Shown: positions 53,021 through 62,902 of the stretch, piece by piece
Layout of the letters: each line of letters opens with the position of its first letter
How positions within the stretch are numbered: the stretch's first letter is position 1
Origin: Enterococcus alcedinis
GTDB lineage: Bacteria; Bacillota; Bacilli; Lactobacillales; Enterococcaceae
DNA length: 64,000 nt
Direction: 5' to 3'
Assembly: GCF_014635985.1 (NCBI RefSeq)
Contig: NZ_BMDT01000005.1
Coordinates: 62,001 to 126,000 of the forward strand
Made by a program: the position numbers and the translations under genes
Notes under the pieces: generated by a model
What the model was told of the DNA's origin: nothing
Databases searched by the model: none
Seen by the model: only the letters and a program-made list of their open reading frames with translations

Positions 53021-56000
53021 TTATGATCTTTTTCTAAAACGTTTGAAGGCAAAGACTAAACTAGTCGATGCAATCAAGACTAAACCGATGGCGCTTAAAA
53101 TCGCGTTGTTCGCCTCACCAGTTTGTGGTAATTTTTGACCTGGTTTATTTGGCTTACCTGGTTGCCCCGGTTTACTTGGTTTCTCTGGTGTCGGTTCTTT
53201 GACCTTCTCATTCGTCACAGTGACTAATTGAACTGTTGGTTGACCTTCTTCTTTATCAGAAATAACAATCGAAGCTTTTTCGTTCGTTAATTGGTAACCA
53301 GTTGGTGCTTTTGTTTCAACCAAGTAGTAAGTACCTGGTGCTAATTGATCAACCAATACTTTCCCGTCTTTATCCGTTACGAGTTTGTCTTTTACTGTTT
53401 TTCCTTGACTATCTGTCAATTTAAATTCAGCATCTTTCAAGACTTTCTTCTCATCAGACTTATCGACTTTCGTTAATTCGGCAGCTCCTTGGTAGTTAAT
53501 GAAATCATCCAATGTGACATGGATTCGATCTTCATCTTCTGCTTGTTCAGTAATCGTTACATCCATCACTGTTGTATTTAAAATATATCCTGGTGCGGCT
53601 TTCGTTTCTTCAATCATGTAATTACCTGGTGATAATTCATCAAAGTAGACATTTCCTGCTTCGTCCGCAACGGCAGTGATTGGTTCAAACCCTTCTACCT
53701 CTGACGTCAATGTAAATTCTGCTCCAGATAAACCTTCGCCGAATTGATCCGTCTTAACGAATGAAACCGAGCCTTTGTAGTTAATAAACGCTTCTGGGAA
53801 GACAAGATCGACATTCGCTCCCTCAGCTTCTTCCGTAATCGTTACTGGGATTACGCGAGTGTTTAGAATATGCCCTAATGCGGCTTTCGTTTCTCGAATC
53901 GTATATTCACCTGGTGCAAGTTCTTCAAACTGAACCATTCCCTCAATATCCGATTGAACCGATTGTATCGCTTCGTCTCCTTGGTATAATGTAAAGGTAG
54001 CTCCGAATAATCCAAGACCCTCTCTATTGACTTTCAGGAACGAAACCGAGCCTTTATAGTTGATGAAATCATCAAGTACCACATCAATAGCATTTGTTTC
54101 TTCCGCATTTTCAACAATCGTTACAGGAATTTCAGTCGTATTTAAAATGAATCCTGATGCGGCTTTTGTTTCTTTAATCGTGTAATTGCCTGGTGATAAT
54201 TCTTCAAAGTGAACGTTTCCTGCTTCATCTGCAACGACAGTGATTGGTTCGAATTCTTCTTTTTCTGCCGTCAATGTAAACTCTGCACCTGCTAAACCTT
54301 GACCGAATTTATCAGTCTTAACGAATGAAACTGAACCTTTGTAGTTGACAACATCGTCTAATGTTACCGCAATTTCTGCTGTATTGTCAGATTCCTCCAC
54401 AATGGTTACTGGGATTTCCGTTGTATTTAGGATGTAACCTGGTGCCGCTTTCGTTTCTTTAACGGTATAGTTGCCTGGTGACAACGCGTCAAATCGAACG
54501 TTTCCTTCTGCATCTGCTGTTTCGATAATTGGTTCGAATCCTTCTTTTTCTGAAGTCAGTGTAAACTCAGCGCCTTCTAAAGCATTGCCTAATTTATCTG
54601 TCTTAATGAATGAAATCGAGCCTTTATAGTTAATGAAGTTATCCAATTGAACATCGATCGCTTCTTGGTCGAGTGACTCTTCCACAATCGTTACAGCCAT
54701 TTCTGCTGTGTTTAAAATGTAATCTGGTGCGGCTTTCGTTTCTTTAATGGTGTATTCACCTGGTGACAGTTCAGTAAATTGAACTTTTCCATCTTTACCT
54801 ACTGTCACGGTTTCGATTGTTTCTTTTCCTTGGTAAAGCGTAAATTCTGCACCTGCTAACAGTTGCTTATCTTCGCTTGTCTTAAAGAATGAAACCGAGC
54901 CTTTGTAGTTCACGAAATCAGCTAATTCGATTGCTTCTGGTGCTCCAGCTGTTTCTGCATCGATCGTTACATCGATAACTTTCGTATTCAAAATGTAACC
55001 TGACGCCGCTTTTGTTTCTGTGATTTGATAATCGCCTGGTGCTAAGTTTTCAAAGCTTACTTTTCCATCTTTACCAGCCACAACGGTGATTGGTTTAAAA
55101 CCTTCGATTTCTGAAGTAATCGTAAATTCTGCGCCTGCTAATGCTTCACCGGCGTTATCTTTTTTCAGGAATGAAAGATCTCCTTGGTAGTTGATAAAGT
55201 TCGGTAACTCAATCACTTCAGGTTCACCAATTTGTGATTTGACTTCAAAAGGCATTAATTCTGTGTTCTTAATGAAGCCAATTGCTGGGTCCACTTCTTC
55301 TAATACGTATTTACCAACTTCTAGTCCAACATACGTGTAGAGGCCATTAAGTGATGTTAACGGTTCTGGATTTAGCGGAGTACCCGTCTTACCACCATCC
55401 TCTGTCGCTTGATAGATGTTAAATGTCGCTCCAAGTAATGATACGCCATTTTCATCTGTTTTCGTAAACTCGATGGTTGATTGGTAATTATTGAATTCAA
55501 ACACATCTTTTTCAGGTGTTACACCCCCTGATGATGGTTCTACCGTAAAGTAGATAGGGTTCGCATTCACTAAATGTCCTGCTGGTGCTTGCGTTTCAAT
55601 CATTTTATACGATCCTGGTGAAAGTAGTGGGAAGTTTAGTTCCCCATTTTCATTGGATTCAATTTCTGCTTTAAGTACTTCATTTCCGCCAACAAATTCA
55701 AACAAATCAAATTTTGAACCCGCTAATGGTTGTCCGTCAGCATCGGTTTTGTTAATGACCGCTTCGCCTTTGAAGTTTTGAAAGTCTCCTAGATTTTGTA
55801 GGGATACGACTCCTTGGTGCGCTTCTGCTACTTCAAAAAATACTGGGTAACTATTTAAGACATAGTCTGTTGGTGCTTCTATTTCGACTAATTTATATTT
55901 CCCTGGTGCTAAATCATTGATTTCGATTTGACCTTTTAGGACAGAAGTATGTTCACTTAATCGTGTCCAAGTCGTCGAATCACCTTCCAATTTATACAAC

Positions 56001-59000
56001 TCAAACTTGGCACCCTCTAATCCGTCGTTTTGTGCATTAATTTTCTTCAGACGAACGCTGCCTTTGTAGTTTACAAAGTTGCCGGTTTGAATCACTTCTG
56101 GTTTACCATTTGATGAAGTTGCAATTTCAAATGGAATTGGTTGTGTATTTTGGATATATCCGTCTGGTGCTTGGGTTTCATTTAACGTATATTTCCCTGG
56201 TGCTAAGCCTTCGATTGTTACTTTTCCGTTAGCCGCTGACGTTACTGGTGCGCCAACATTCTTTCCTTGTTCATCCTTGACTTGGAAAATGGCTCCCGAT
56301 AATCCTTTTTGATCTTTATCCGTCTTAATTAACTCGACGCTTCCTTTGTAGTTCAAGAAATCAGCTAATTCGACGAATGCTGGTTCGCCTGCATGCTCAT
56401 TCTCAATTTCAAATTTGATTTTTTGCGTATTGAGTAAGTAGCCATTTGGTGCTGTGATTTCGGTTACTTCATACGTGCCTGGTGCAAGATTTGAAATTGT
56501 GACGCTACCATCTGCTTTCGATGTATATGTACCAGGTAACTCTTTATTAACTTCTTTGCCTGAACCGTCAGTCAATTGCTTCACTTTGAAGACTGCTCCA
56601 GCTAACAGAGTATTGCCATCTTTCTTTATGAAACTCACGCTACCTTGGTAGTTTTTAGCTGTGACTTTGACTTCTGGTGTCTGATGATTTTCATTTGTGA
56701 CAACCGTGACTTCAATTGGCGTCTGATCTAAAATATACCCTTCTGGTGCTTTGGTTTCGATAAAACGATACTGCCCTTCAGTTAACTCTTCAACGATAAT
56801 TTGACCTTTTGAATCGGTCGTTAAGGCTTCTTTTCCCTTGACTACTTGCCATTTCCCATCAATCAATTGTTCTAATTTAAAGATGGCTCCGACTAGTTTT
56901 TTCCCGTCTTTGGCTTCTTTTTCTAGTGTCACACGATTGCGTGCATTCTCAATATCTAAGTAAAAACCTACTGCGGATGTTTCTTTATTGATTGTTACTT
57001 TACGTCCAGTAACTAAATCATCTGGAATCGTGTGTCCTGTTGGTGCTTTTGTTTCTTTCAAAATGTATTCGCCATAAGGAAGTTTCCCAAATAGTAACGT
57101 CCCCTCCTTAGAAACGTCCCCTTCACGTAGCTTTTGAACGTTTTTCTTGTCCCATAGCTCAAAAGTCGCACCTGTTAAAATGTCACCGTTGGCATCGACT
57201 TTGCGAATTTCTAGTCGACCAGCTTCTCCGACAGCCGTACCGCCACCTTCTGAAACTTCTGCCTCGACAGTGATTTCAATTTCTTCAACTAATTCGACTT
57301 TATTTGTTCCTTCTAACTTAATCTTATTCGACACCGCTTCACCATTTGGATTTTCTAATAGCAAGAGGGCTTTGTATTCTAAAATATAAGCTTCTTCGAT
57401 TTTCTCATCGGTAAAGACAATCTCTAATACTTGTTGTCCCGTTACGCCATCAGTGGTTAACGATACGACATATTTCGTTGGATCTAATGGGCCACCTTTT
57501 GTAATTTTCCCAGCAGCATCGACTGTTGTTTCGTATAAAATAACAGACTGCTCATCAATCACTTGATTTGGCGTCGGTGTATCGGTAATTTTTGCATCAT
57601 AGACTGTTGATTGACTTGGGTTAACCGTTGCTGACCAATTCAAGAAACCATCTTCATCTTGTTTTCCGCTTTTCTGAATTAAAGAACCACCGTTTGCAAT
57701 CGATACGGTTCCTTCAATATCAAACGTGCCTTCAACTAATTCTGCATCGACGGTTGCGATGTTCTTATATGAGCTTCCTGAATTAACAACTTCGCCTTCT
57801 AATGACGTTTCAAATTCAAAATAGAATTGATCATTTGCTTCAACGGCAGTAATGTTAATACCTAGTGCATTTGCTGCTTCTGTTGGTTCAGTCACTGCGA
57901 AACGAGCCCATTCTGTTGCTGTAAGTTCCGCACCTTTGATTACTTTACCATCTTTACCAATGGTATAACGGTAAACTTTTAAGCTTCCGCCAACAAATTT
58001 TTGGTTCGATGTGATTGGATCATTAATTTGAACATCACCTAGTTTTTGAGCGTTGTAGTTAATCCCAAATGTCCAAGTGATTCTTTTCGTTTCTGCATTG
58101 TAATTCCCACTCTTAAAGCCATCTTCGCTTTCTTCTTTATTCGGCGTAAACGGTTCTTCGTCTTCTGAAGTTAATTCCGTTCCATCTTCATTCGTCCAGT
58201 GTGAGGTTGCCGTATTCAAGAATTCTGTCAAGCCCGCTTCATGTAAAGCCGGTGTATCAAAATCAGTTTGATATGTAATAGAGAATTGATGATTCGTTTT
58301 TTTGTAATCGTTAATATAGGCAACGTTAATTGTACCGGCTGCTTCATTGTAGGCAATCGTATAATCCGTACCTTCAACTAATGTTTTATTGCCTGTAATA
58401 TCTTTAATCACAAAGCTGTTTGTGCCATCGGATAATTTCAATCCTGGGCTCATTTGGTCTTTCAATGTCCAATTGTTTAACTCGTAACGGTTTTGATTGA
58501 CATCAATTTTCCACGTAATGGTTTTGTTCGTATAATCAACGTCTTGGATACCTTTGATTAACCCTTGTTGTTTCGCACCACCTGTGTTTTCACCTGTATT
58601 CCCAGAACCGTCAATGATTGAATTGCTATAATCTTGGTTGCCTGTCACTTCTTCGTTAATGAGTGTTTTATATTTAATATCGACGGCATAATCCATTTTT
58701 CCATTAAATTTAATTTCAAAACCTTTGCCGTCTTTTCTAGGGATTAAGGTATAATCTTCCGGCGTCGTTAACGCTTCTCCTGGAACTGGATTTCCTTGTG
58801 CATCAAAATTAACTCTATTTAAGACAAATGAATCTTCATCTAAAATCATGTTATCTGTAAATCCATCGATAAAATGAGCATCTTCTGTCGGAATATCGTA
58901 TTCCACATAGTTATAACGCACCGTCCAAGTGAACGATTGTTCCTTCGGATCGTATGTTGGAACTAACTTTTCAAGTGCTTTGTTGTATTTCGACGTAATT

Positions 59001-60580
59001 GTCGCTTCTGCTGGAATCGGATTGGTTAATTCATCGGAAGCGATAGTCGCAGTATTTTTATACTTAACCGTCCCACCTTCTGATCCTGGTTTCGTATTAG
59101 GATCGATTGAAGTCGTATATTCTAAGCGGTATGCATCGGTAATCTCTCCGATAAAGGAAACATTCCCTGCTGCATCAACTGTATAGTGTGTGCCTTCGAC
59201 CATTTCTTCGAAGCCACTTTCGATGACTTTTCCATCCATATCTACTTTGACTTTATATACTTTAACACTTTCGTATGTCGTACCTGTCGGGAACGTTTCT
59301 GTCACTACCGCATTGTTATGCGTATCTAAACCCACGTTAACATCCACATTCCAAACGATTTCATTTGGATTGGTTTGACGATCTGGATGACCGGTTTTTC
59401 GAATCGTTTCTTCCGTTTCTGGTTTTACAATGACTGGAATTCCTTCTTCTTCTTCAACAAATGGGAATTCAATTTCACCAGGTCCAGGTTTTAACCCTTC
59501 ATGCTTTTGGAATTCTCCTGATACGGTAACGGTTCCATGAATTGCAGATTCGTCATCGACTTTCTCGTTGAACACGATGTGGATTTTCCCATCGGTTCCA
59601 ATTCTTCCCGTTCCATAAACCTCACCTAGCTCATTTTTCAATTCAAAATTAATCGTTGATTTGATTTTAATGTCTGCTGGCAACTCTGCTTCGTAAAAAT
59701 CTCCTGGTTGCATCTGATCACGGATATCTTCTGGAATGGAATATTCAAAATTAATCTTAAGTGGATCACCAACATTGATTGGTTTGCCATTGATTGGTTG
59801 ACCGTCTTCGCCTAAAATCTCGACACTAGTAAAGAATTCTTTCCCATTTGGAAAAAGATCATCGATATTGATTGCATCTCTTTTAGCCTGTACTTTGGTT
59901 GGTTTTGAAGTACTTGATTCCGTTGTGCTTTCGGTGTCGCCTGTACTTCCTTCGGTCGTACTTTGGGTACTCGTTGTTTCTGTTGTTGTACTTTCAGTGT
60001 TGCCTATATCCTCTGTACTTTCACTTGTTCCGGTATTTTCCGTTATCGAGCTTTCAACGGTTGTTTCTGGAGTACTTGGTAACTCAGTTGAAGCTGCTTC
60101 GTCATTATTTGCTACAGCGAGAGGCTGTTTTAGCGTAATGCTTGCACTTGCTGCACTCTGATTGACAGTTGCTCCAATCACTTGCGTCGCTGTTAAGCTA
60201 TCGAGTAATTGTCCGTTTAATTTCAATTCAAAGGAACCTGTATGTCCGTCATTCATTTGAATTTTTACTGAACTGCCACTTGCCTGAAACGCTCCTACGA
60301 TTTGTTGTCCACTATTAGTCACTGTGCCATTTGCATTTGCCTGTATTCCGGACAGTTTTATTTCTGCTTTTGCTGATGCTACATCTGCTACTGTCGCTTG
60401 CCCTTTTAATGTTAGTTGCACATTGTTTGGGTCAACATTATTGGCATCGACAACGAGTACTTCTGATACATTCAATGTGTTTCCTACACTCGTACCAATG
60501 GTTTCTGCTAGTGCAATTACTGGTGAAAAATACTGAATCAGTAGTACGACTAACGTTACAATTGTCCATTTTTTCTTCAT
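53021..60580 (-). CDS. Giant LPXTG surface protein with 14 SpaA/Cna-B-like repeats
   Basis: A 2519-residue sortase-anchored surface protein. In order: signal peptide (1-25), a small beta domain, a Ser/Thr/Glu-rich stretch (about 157-233), an adhesion domain (about 235-390), about five collagen-binding-like domains (390-1115), 14 SpaA/Cna-B-type repeats of 92-100 residues (about 1117-2460), a Pro/Gly/Lys wall-spanning linker, LPQTGE, a hydrophobic helix and KRFRKRS. Each repeat has a Lys near its start, E-T-K-A-(P/A) in the middle and NYKG or NYQG at the end, the residues forming intramolecular isopeptide bonds. It is probably an adhesin; the ligand is unknown. A divergent Mga-type regulator suggests transcriptional control. 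Confidence 0.93.
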   Translation of the reverse strand: MKKKWTIVTLVVLLIQYFSPVIALAETIGTSVGNTLNVSEVLVVDANNVDPNNVQLTLKGQATVADVASAKAEIKLSGIQANANGTVTNSGQQIVGAFQASGSSVKIQMNDGHTGSFELKLNGQLLDSLTATQVIGATVNQSAASASITLKQPLAVANNDEAASTELPSTPETTVESSITENTGTSESTEDIGNTESTTTETTSTQSTTEGSTGDTESTTESSTSKPTKVQAKRDAINIDDLFPNGKEFFTSVEILGEDGQPINGKPINVGDPLKINFEYSIPEDIRDQMQPGDFYEAELPADIKIKSTINFELKNELGEVYGTGRIGTDGKIHIVFNEKVDDESAIHGTVTVSGEFQKHEGLKPGPGEIEFPFVEEEEGIPVIVKPETEETIRKTGHPDRQTNPNEIVWNVDVNVGLDTHNNAVVTETFPTGTTYESVKVYKVKVDMDGKVIESGFEEMVEGTHYTVDAAGNVSFIGEITDAYRLEYTTSIDPNTKPGSEGGTVKYKNTATIASDELTNPIPAEATITSKYNKALEKLVPTYDPKEQSFTWTVRYNYVEYDIPTEDAHFIDGFTDNMILDEDSFVLNRVNFDAQGNPVPGEALTTPEDYTLIPRKDGKGFEIKFNGKMDYAVDIKYKTLINEEVTGNQDYSNSIIDGSGNTGENTGGAKQQGLIKGIQDVDYTNKTITWKIDVNQNRYELNNWTLKDQMSPGLKLSDGTNSFVIKDITGNKTLVEGTDYTIAYNEAAGTINVAYINDYKKTNHQFSITYQTDFDTPALHEAGLTEFLNTATSHWTNEDGTELTSEDEEPFTPNKEESEDGFKSGNYNAETKRITWTFGINYNAQKLGDVQINDPITSNQKFVGGSLKVYRYTIGKDGKVIKGAELTATEWARFAVTEPTEAANALGINITAVEANDQFYFEFETSLEGEVVNSGSSYKNIATVDAELVEGTFDIEGTVSIANGGSLIQKSGKQDEDGFLNWSATVNPSQSTVYDAKITDTPTPNQVIDEQSVILYETTVDAAGKITKGGPLDPTKYVVSLTTDGVTGQQVLEIVFTDEKIEEAYILEYKALLLLENPNGEAVSNKIKLEGTNKVELVEEIEITVEAEVSEGGGTAVGEAGRLEIRKVDANGDILTGATFELWDKKNVQKLREGDVSKEGTLLFGKLPYGEYILKETKAPTGHTIPDDLVTGRKVTINKETSAVGFYLDIENARNRVTLEKEAKDGKKLVGAIFKLEQLIDGKWQVVKGKEALTTDSKGQIIVEELTEGQYRFIETKAPEGYILDQTPIEVTVVTNENHQTPEVKVTAKNYQGSVSFIKKDGNTLLAGAVFKVKQLTDGSGKEVNKELPGTYTSKADGSVTISNLAPGTYEVTEITAPNGYLLNTQKIKFEIENEHAGEPAFVELADFLNYKGSVELIKTDKDQKGLSGAIFQVKDEQGKNVGAPVTSAANGKVTIEGLAPGKYTLNETQAPDGYIQNTQPIPFEIATSSNGKPEVIQTGNFVNYKGSVRLKKINAQNDGLEGAKFELYKLEGDSTTWTRLSEHTSVLKGQIEINDLAPGKYKLVEIEAPTDYVLNSYPVFFEVAEAHQGVVSLQNLGDFQNFKGEAVINKTDADGQPLAGSKFDLFEFVGGNEVLKAEIESNENGELNFPLLSPGSYKMIETQAPAGHLVNANPIYFTVEPSSGGVTPEKDVFEFNNYQSTIEFTKTDENGVSLLGATFNIYQATEDGGKTGTPLNPEPLTSLNGLYTYVGLEVGKYVLEEVDPAIGFIKNTELMPFEVKSQIGEPEVIELPNFINYQGDLSFLKKDNAGEALAGAEFTITSEIEGFKPITVVAGKDGKVSFENLAPGDYQITETKAASGYILNTKVIDVTIDAETAGAPEAIELADFVNYKGSVSFFKTSEDKQLLAGAEFTLYQGKETIETVTVGKDGKVQFTELSPGEYTIKETKAAPDYILNTAEMAVTIVEESLDQEAIDVQLDNFINYKGSISFIKTDKLGNALEGAEFTLTSEKEGFEPIIETADAEGNVRFDALSPGNYTVKETKAAPGYILNTTEIPVTIVEESDNTAEIAVTLDDVVNYKGSVSFVKTDKFGQGLAGAEFTLTAEKEEFEPITVVADEAGNVHFEELSPGNYTIKETKAASGFILNTTEIPVTIVENAEETNAIDVVLDDFINYKGSVSFLKVNREGLGLFGATFTLYQGDEAIQSVQSDIEGMVQFEELAPGEYTIRETKAALGHILNTRVIPVTITEEAEGANVDLVFPEAFINYKGSVSFVKTDQFGEGLSGAEFTLTSEVEGFEPITAVADEAGNVYFDELSPGNYMIEETKAAPGYILNTTVMDVTITEQAEDEDRIHVTLDDFINYQGAAELTKVDKSDEKKVLKDAEFKLTDSQGKTVKDKLVTDKDGKVLVDQLAPGTYYLVETKAPTGYQLTNEKASIVISDKEEGQPTVQLVTVTNEKVKEPTPEKPSKPGQPGKPNKPGQKLPQTGEANNAILSAIGLVLIASTSLVFAFKRFRKRS
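53190..57235 (-). repeat. Tandem SpaA/Cna-B repeat region inside the adhesin gene
   Basis: Fourteen tandem coding repeats of about 280-300 bp. Those at about 53480-55200 (repeats 8-13) are the most alike, sharing GSVSF(V/L/F)KT, AGAEFTL, LSPGNYTIKETKAA and ILNT segments, indicating recent duplication. The outer repeats are more diverged. Copy number is likely to vary between strains. Confidence 0.88.
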
Positions 60581-60720
60581 TTCCTTACATACACTTCCTT
60601 TTCTTATTCATTTTTAAAACAAACACAACTCAATCTTTAAAAATTAAAAATAAAACCTCAAGATATTATAAAATACTGCATGTTCATATTGTACCAAACA
60701 GAAATGTAATTTCATAACAA
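60581..60720 (-). promoter_or_regulatory. Promoter region of the adhesin gene
   Basis: A minus-strand TATAAT (60665-60670) lies about 80 nt before the start codon with no good -35, consistent with an activator-dependent promoter. The flanking sequence is very AT-rich, as is usual for Mga/AtxA-type targets. Confidence 0.4.
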
Positions 60721-60739
60721 TACACCCGTATCGCATTCA

Positions 60740-61225
60740 TTTTTATAGACTAAACTTATTGTGTTCGATCCTGATTCGTTTTGGGCTTCAAAATCTTTCT
60801 TTTAAAAGCTTATCTAATGCTTTTTTCGTTTATTGTGTGCATTATCTTTTGCGGCTCAACCTTGCTCAAATGATATTTTCTGTGCGACACTTTTTTTATC
60901 CTCACCTTCTCATCAATCTGCTAAAATGCTTCAACTTATCATCCATTTTGATTAAAGAACGATCTACTTGAATTCTTCTAATTCTTGAAAAACCGTTCAA
61001 CTATACCGACTTGTTTTTTGAATTAAAATGAATAAATCTTCGCTTGGAGCATCTAAAAAATGTTTTTTAAATACTCCACGCCTTCAAACGCGTATTTATA
61101 ATACCTTTTTTCCAAACCAAATACTCACCAACTTTTTCTTCATTTGACGCATCATCTGACATTTCTTGAGTGTTTTTTAGCAAGTAGCACGAACAGCCTC
61201 TTCTTCTCTAACTTAAAACTTGCTT
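60740..61225 (-). pseudogene. Possible decayed coding region between adhesin and regulator
   Basis: On the minus strand, short stretches with coding character follow each other in different frames with stops between them: NTQEMSDDASNEEKVGEYLV, then FEGVEYLKNIF, then DAPSEDLFILIQKTSRYS, TVFQELEEFK, KMDDKLKHF, and KALDKLLKERF. The order and acidic/lysine-rich composition look like one broken gene rather than random spacer. I do not recognise the family. No intact gene is present in this 700-bp gap. Confidence 0.35.
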
Positions 61226-61286
61226 TTCCGTGTCATTTAGACTATTCTAAATTTCAAAAATATAGACAGATAGATGAGGGATGATT

Positions 61287-62795
61287 GTGAAAACGATTCT
61301 AGCTACAAGCACTTATCGCCAATTATTATTAATTGAGACCCTTTTCGAAAAAGATGAATGGGTGACTCTAAAACCACTCGCTAAAGAAATAGGTTGTTCC
61401 ACACGCTCTCTAAATAACTATATCCTCGAGATCAATAAACATTTTCCACCCTTTTTTATCGAAACTTCTCCGAAAAGTGGTATCCGATTAATTTACCCTG
61501 ATACGGTTTCCATTGATTTTATTTATCGAAAAATCTTAACAATGAGTACAGAAATAACGTTCCTCGAACTGCTTTTATTTGAAGACGCACTCACTACTGA
61601 AAAAATTTGTACCACATTATTTATTAGTCCTTCAACGTTTTCACGAATTGTTGCAAAATTAAAAACCCATCTCGAAACAAAGGAAATACAATTCAATCAC
61701 CCGCCTTATGTTTTAAGCGGAAACGAAGGCAATATTCGAAATCTTTTTATTCATCTAATATTAGAGAAATACACGGATACTGATTTACCCTTCTTAGAGG
61801 AACAAGTTGCACTTGTTGATTCGCTAATCAAAACATTTGCCCAAGTCTTTGATTTCCCATTAAATTTCCCAGATATGAAGCTCCTCCGTGTGATTGGGTT
61901 AGTCAATATTACTCGTATTTCGCACCAGCACGTGCTCTCAATTGAGCATTTAACGACGCAATACGACGACCTGATTTCGATGCTCGTCGAGGCGCCTGAT
62001 TTTCAGCAGCGTTTTTCACTTTTATTTGGTTTTGAAGGGACTGTTTCTGTCATAAAAGATGTTTTTTCTGTCTTCTTAGCCCCTAGTTTCGTACTCGATT
62101 CCTATCAACAGACATTAAACGCTATCCAACATTCACTTTCCGAAAATGAATTCCTCGCAAATTTCACTTTGTTTTTAGACACGCTTCACAAAAGAATTCC
62201 GATTGTCATGTCTAACAAAACTCAGGTCATTCAAGAAGTCTTTAATTTACAACATTTATTCTTCGGGAATAACTACATCTTATTTGATAAGCACTCCCAA
62301 TTTATCAAGAGCATTGAAAAAGATTTTCCGAATTTTATGACGATACTCAAACAAGAATTACACAACTTGAAATTTTATCCTTCCTTTGAATGGACCGATG
62401 TTTCTTTCAATACTGTCTTATATACGATGATTATTCATTGGAAAAATCTCTTACAAGAACTTGACCGCCAAATTCAACCAATCTCGATCGGTATCTTTTG
62501 TGATTACGACATTGAACACTCGCACTTTTTAAAAGATTTGATCGATTATCATTTTGGGAATCACGTTCAAATCAGCCTCTTTGAAGCGTTAAACGAGCAA
62601 GAAGCGTACGAAGAAAGTGCCAAATACGCCATCGTCTTAACCAATATTTCTCATCTAAACATACAGTCAAACACTCTTATTTGTATCAATAGCGTCCCAA
62701 CAACACACGATTGGGAAAGCATGCGTTCCGTAATTGCTACACTGACCAAAGACCAAAACTTAATGATGGCAAAAATACAATCGCCGTCAACATGA
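61287..62795 (+). CDS. Mga/AtxA-type transcriptional regulator
   Basis: A 502-residue regulator with an N-terminal winged HTH (WVTLKPLAKEIGCSTRSLNN, about 25-50), a second HTH (EKICTTLFISPSTFSRIVAKL, about 107-127), PRD-like helical domains and a C-terminal EIIB-like fold (ISIGIFCDYDIEHSHFLKDL, about 400-420). This is the architecture of Mga and AtxA, PTS-responsive virulence regulators. I use GTG 61287, 6 nt after GAGGG; the ATG at 61281 abuts that site. Its divergent position next to the adhesin gene suggests it activates that gene. Confidence 0.85.
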   Translation: MKTILATSTYRQLLLIETLFEKDEWVTLKPLAKEIGCSTRSLNNYILEINKHFPPFFIETSPKSGIRLIYPDTVSIDFIYRKILTMSTEITFLELLLFEDALTTEKICTTLFISPSTFSRIVAKLKTHLETKEIQFNHPPYVLSGNEGNIRNLFIHLILEKYTDTDLPFLEEQVALVDSLIKTFAQVFDFPLNFPDMKLLRVIGLVNITRISHQHVLSIEHLTTQYDDLISMLVEAPDFQQRFSLLFGFEGTVSVIKDVFSVFLAPSFVLDSYQQTLNAIQHSLSENEFLANFTLFLDTLHKRIPIVMSNKTQVIQEVFNLQHLFFGNNYILFDKHSQFIKSIEKDFPNFMTILKQELHNLKFYPSFEWTDVSFNTVLYTMIIHWKNLLQELDRQIQPISIGIFCDYDIEHSHFLKDLIDYHFGNHVQISLFEALNEQEAYEESAKYAIVLTNISHLNIQSNTLICINSVPTTHDWESMRSVIATLTKDQNLMMAKIQSPST

Positions 62796-62837
62796 GCTTT
62801 AAAAAATCTTCCTTCGACAGCGATTTCTTCTCTACTG

Positions 62838-62902
62838 AAAAAAGAATGAATCTTACTGCACGGTCAATTGACTGATCGTGTAGTAAGATTCATTCTTTTT
62901 TT
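62838..62902. terminator. Bidirectional terminator between convergent regulators
   Basis: A stem of about 20 bp (62838-62857 with 62883-62902, near-perfect) with an inner CACG/CGTG helix is flanked by A and T runs. It serves the Mga-type gene and the convergent AraC-type gene. Confidence 0.9.

Noticed and set aside
60759-60971. A 70-codon plus-strand open frame between the adhesin and its regulator.
   Set aside because: It has no ribosome site and biased Phe/Leu composition. The minus strand of the same stretch looks more like a decayed gene.
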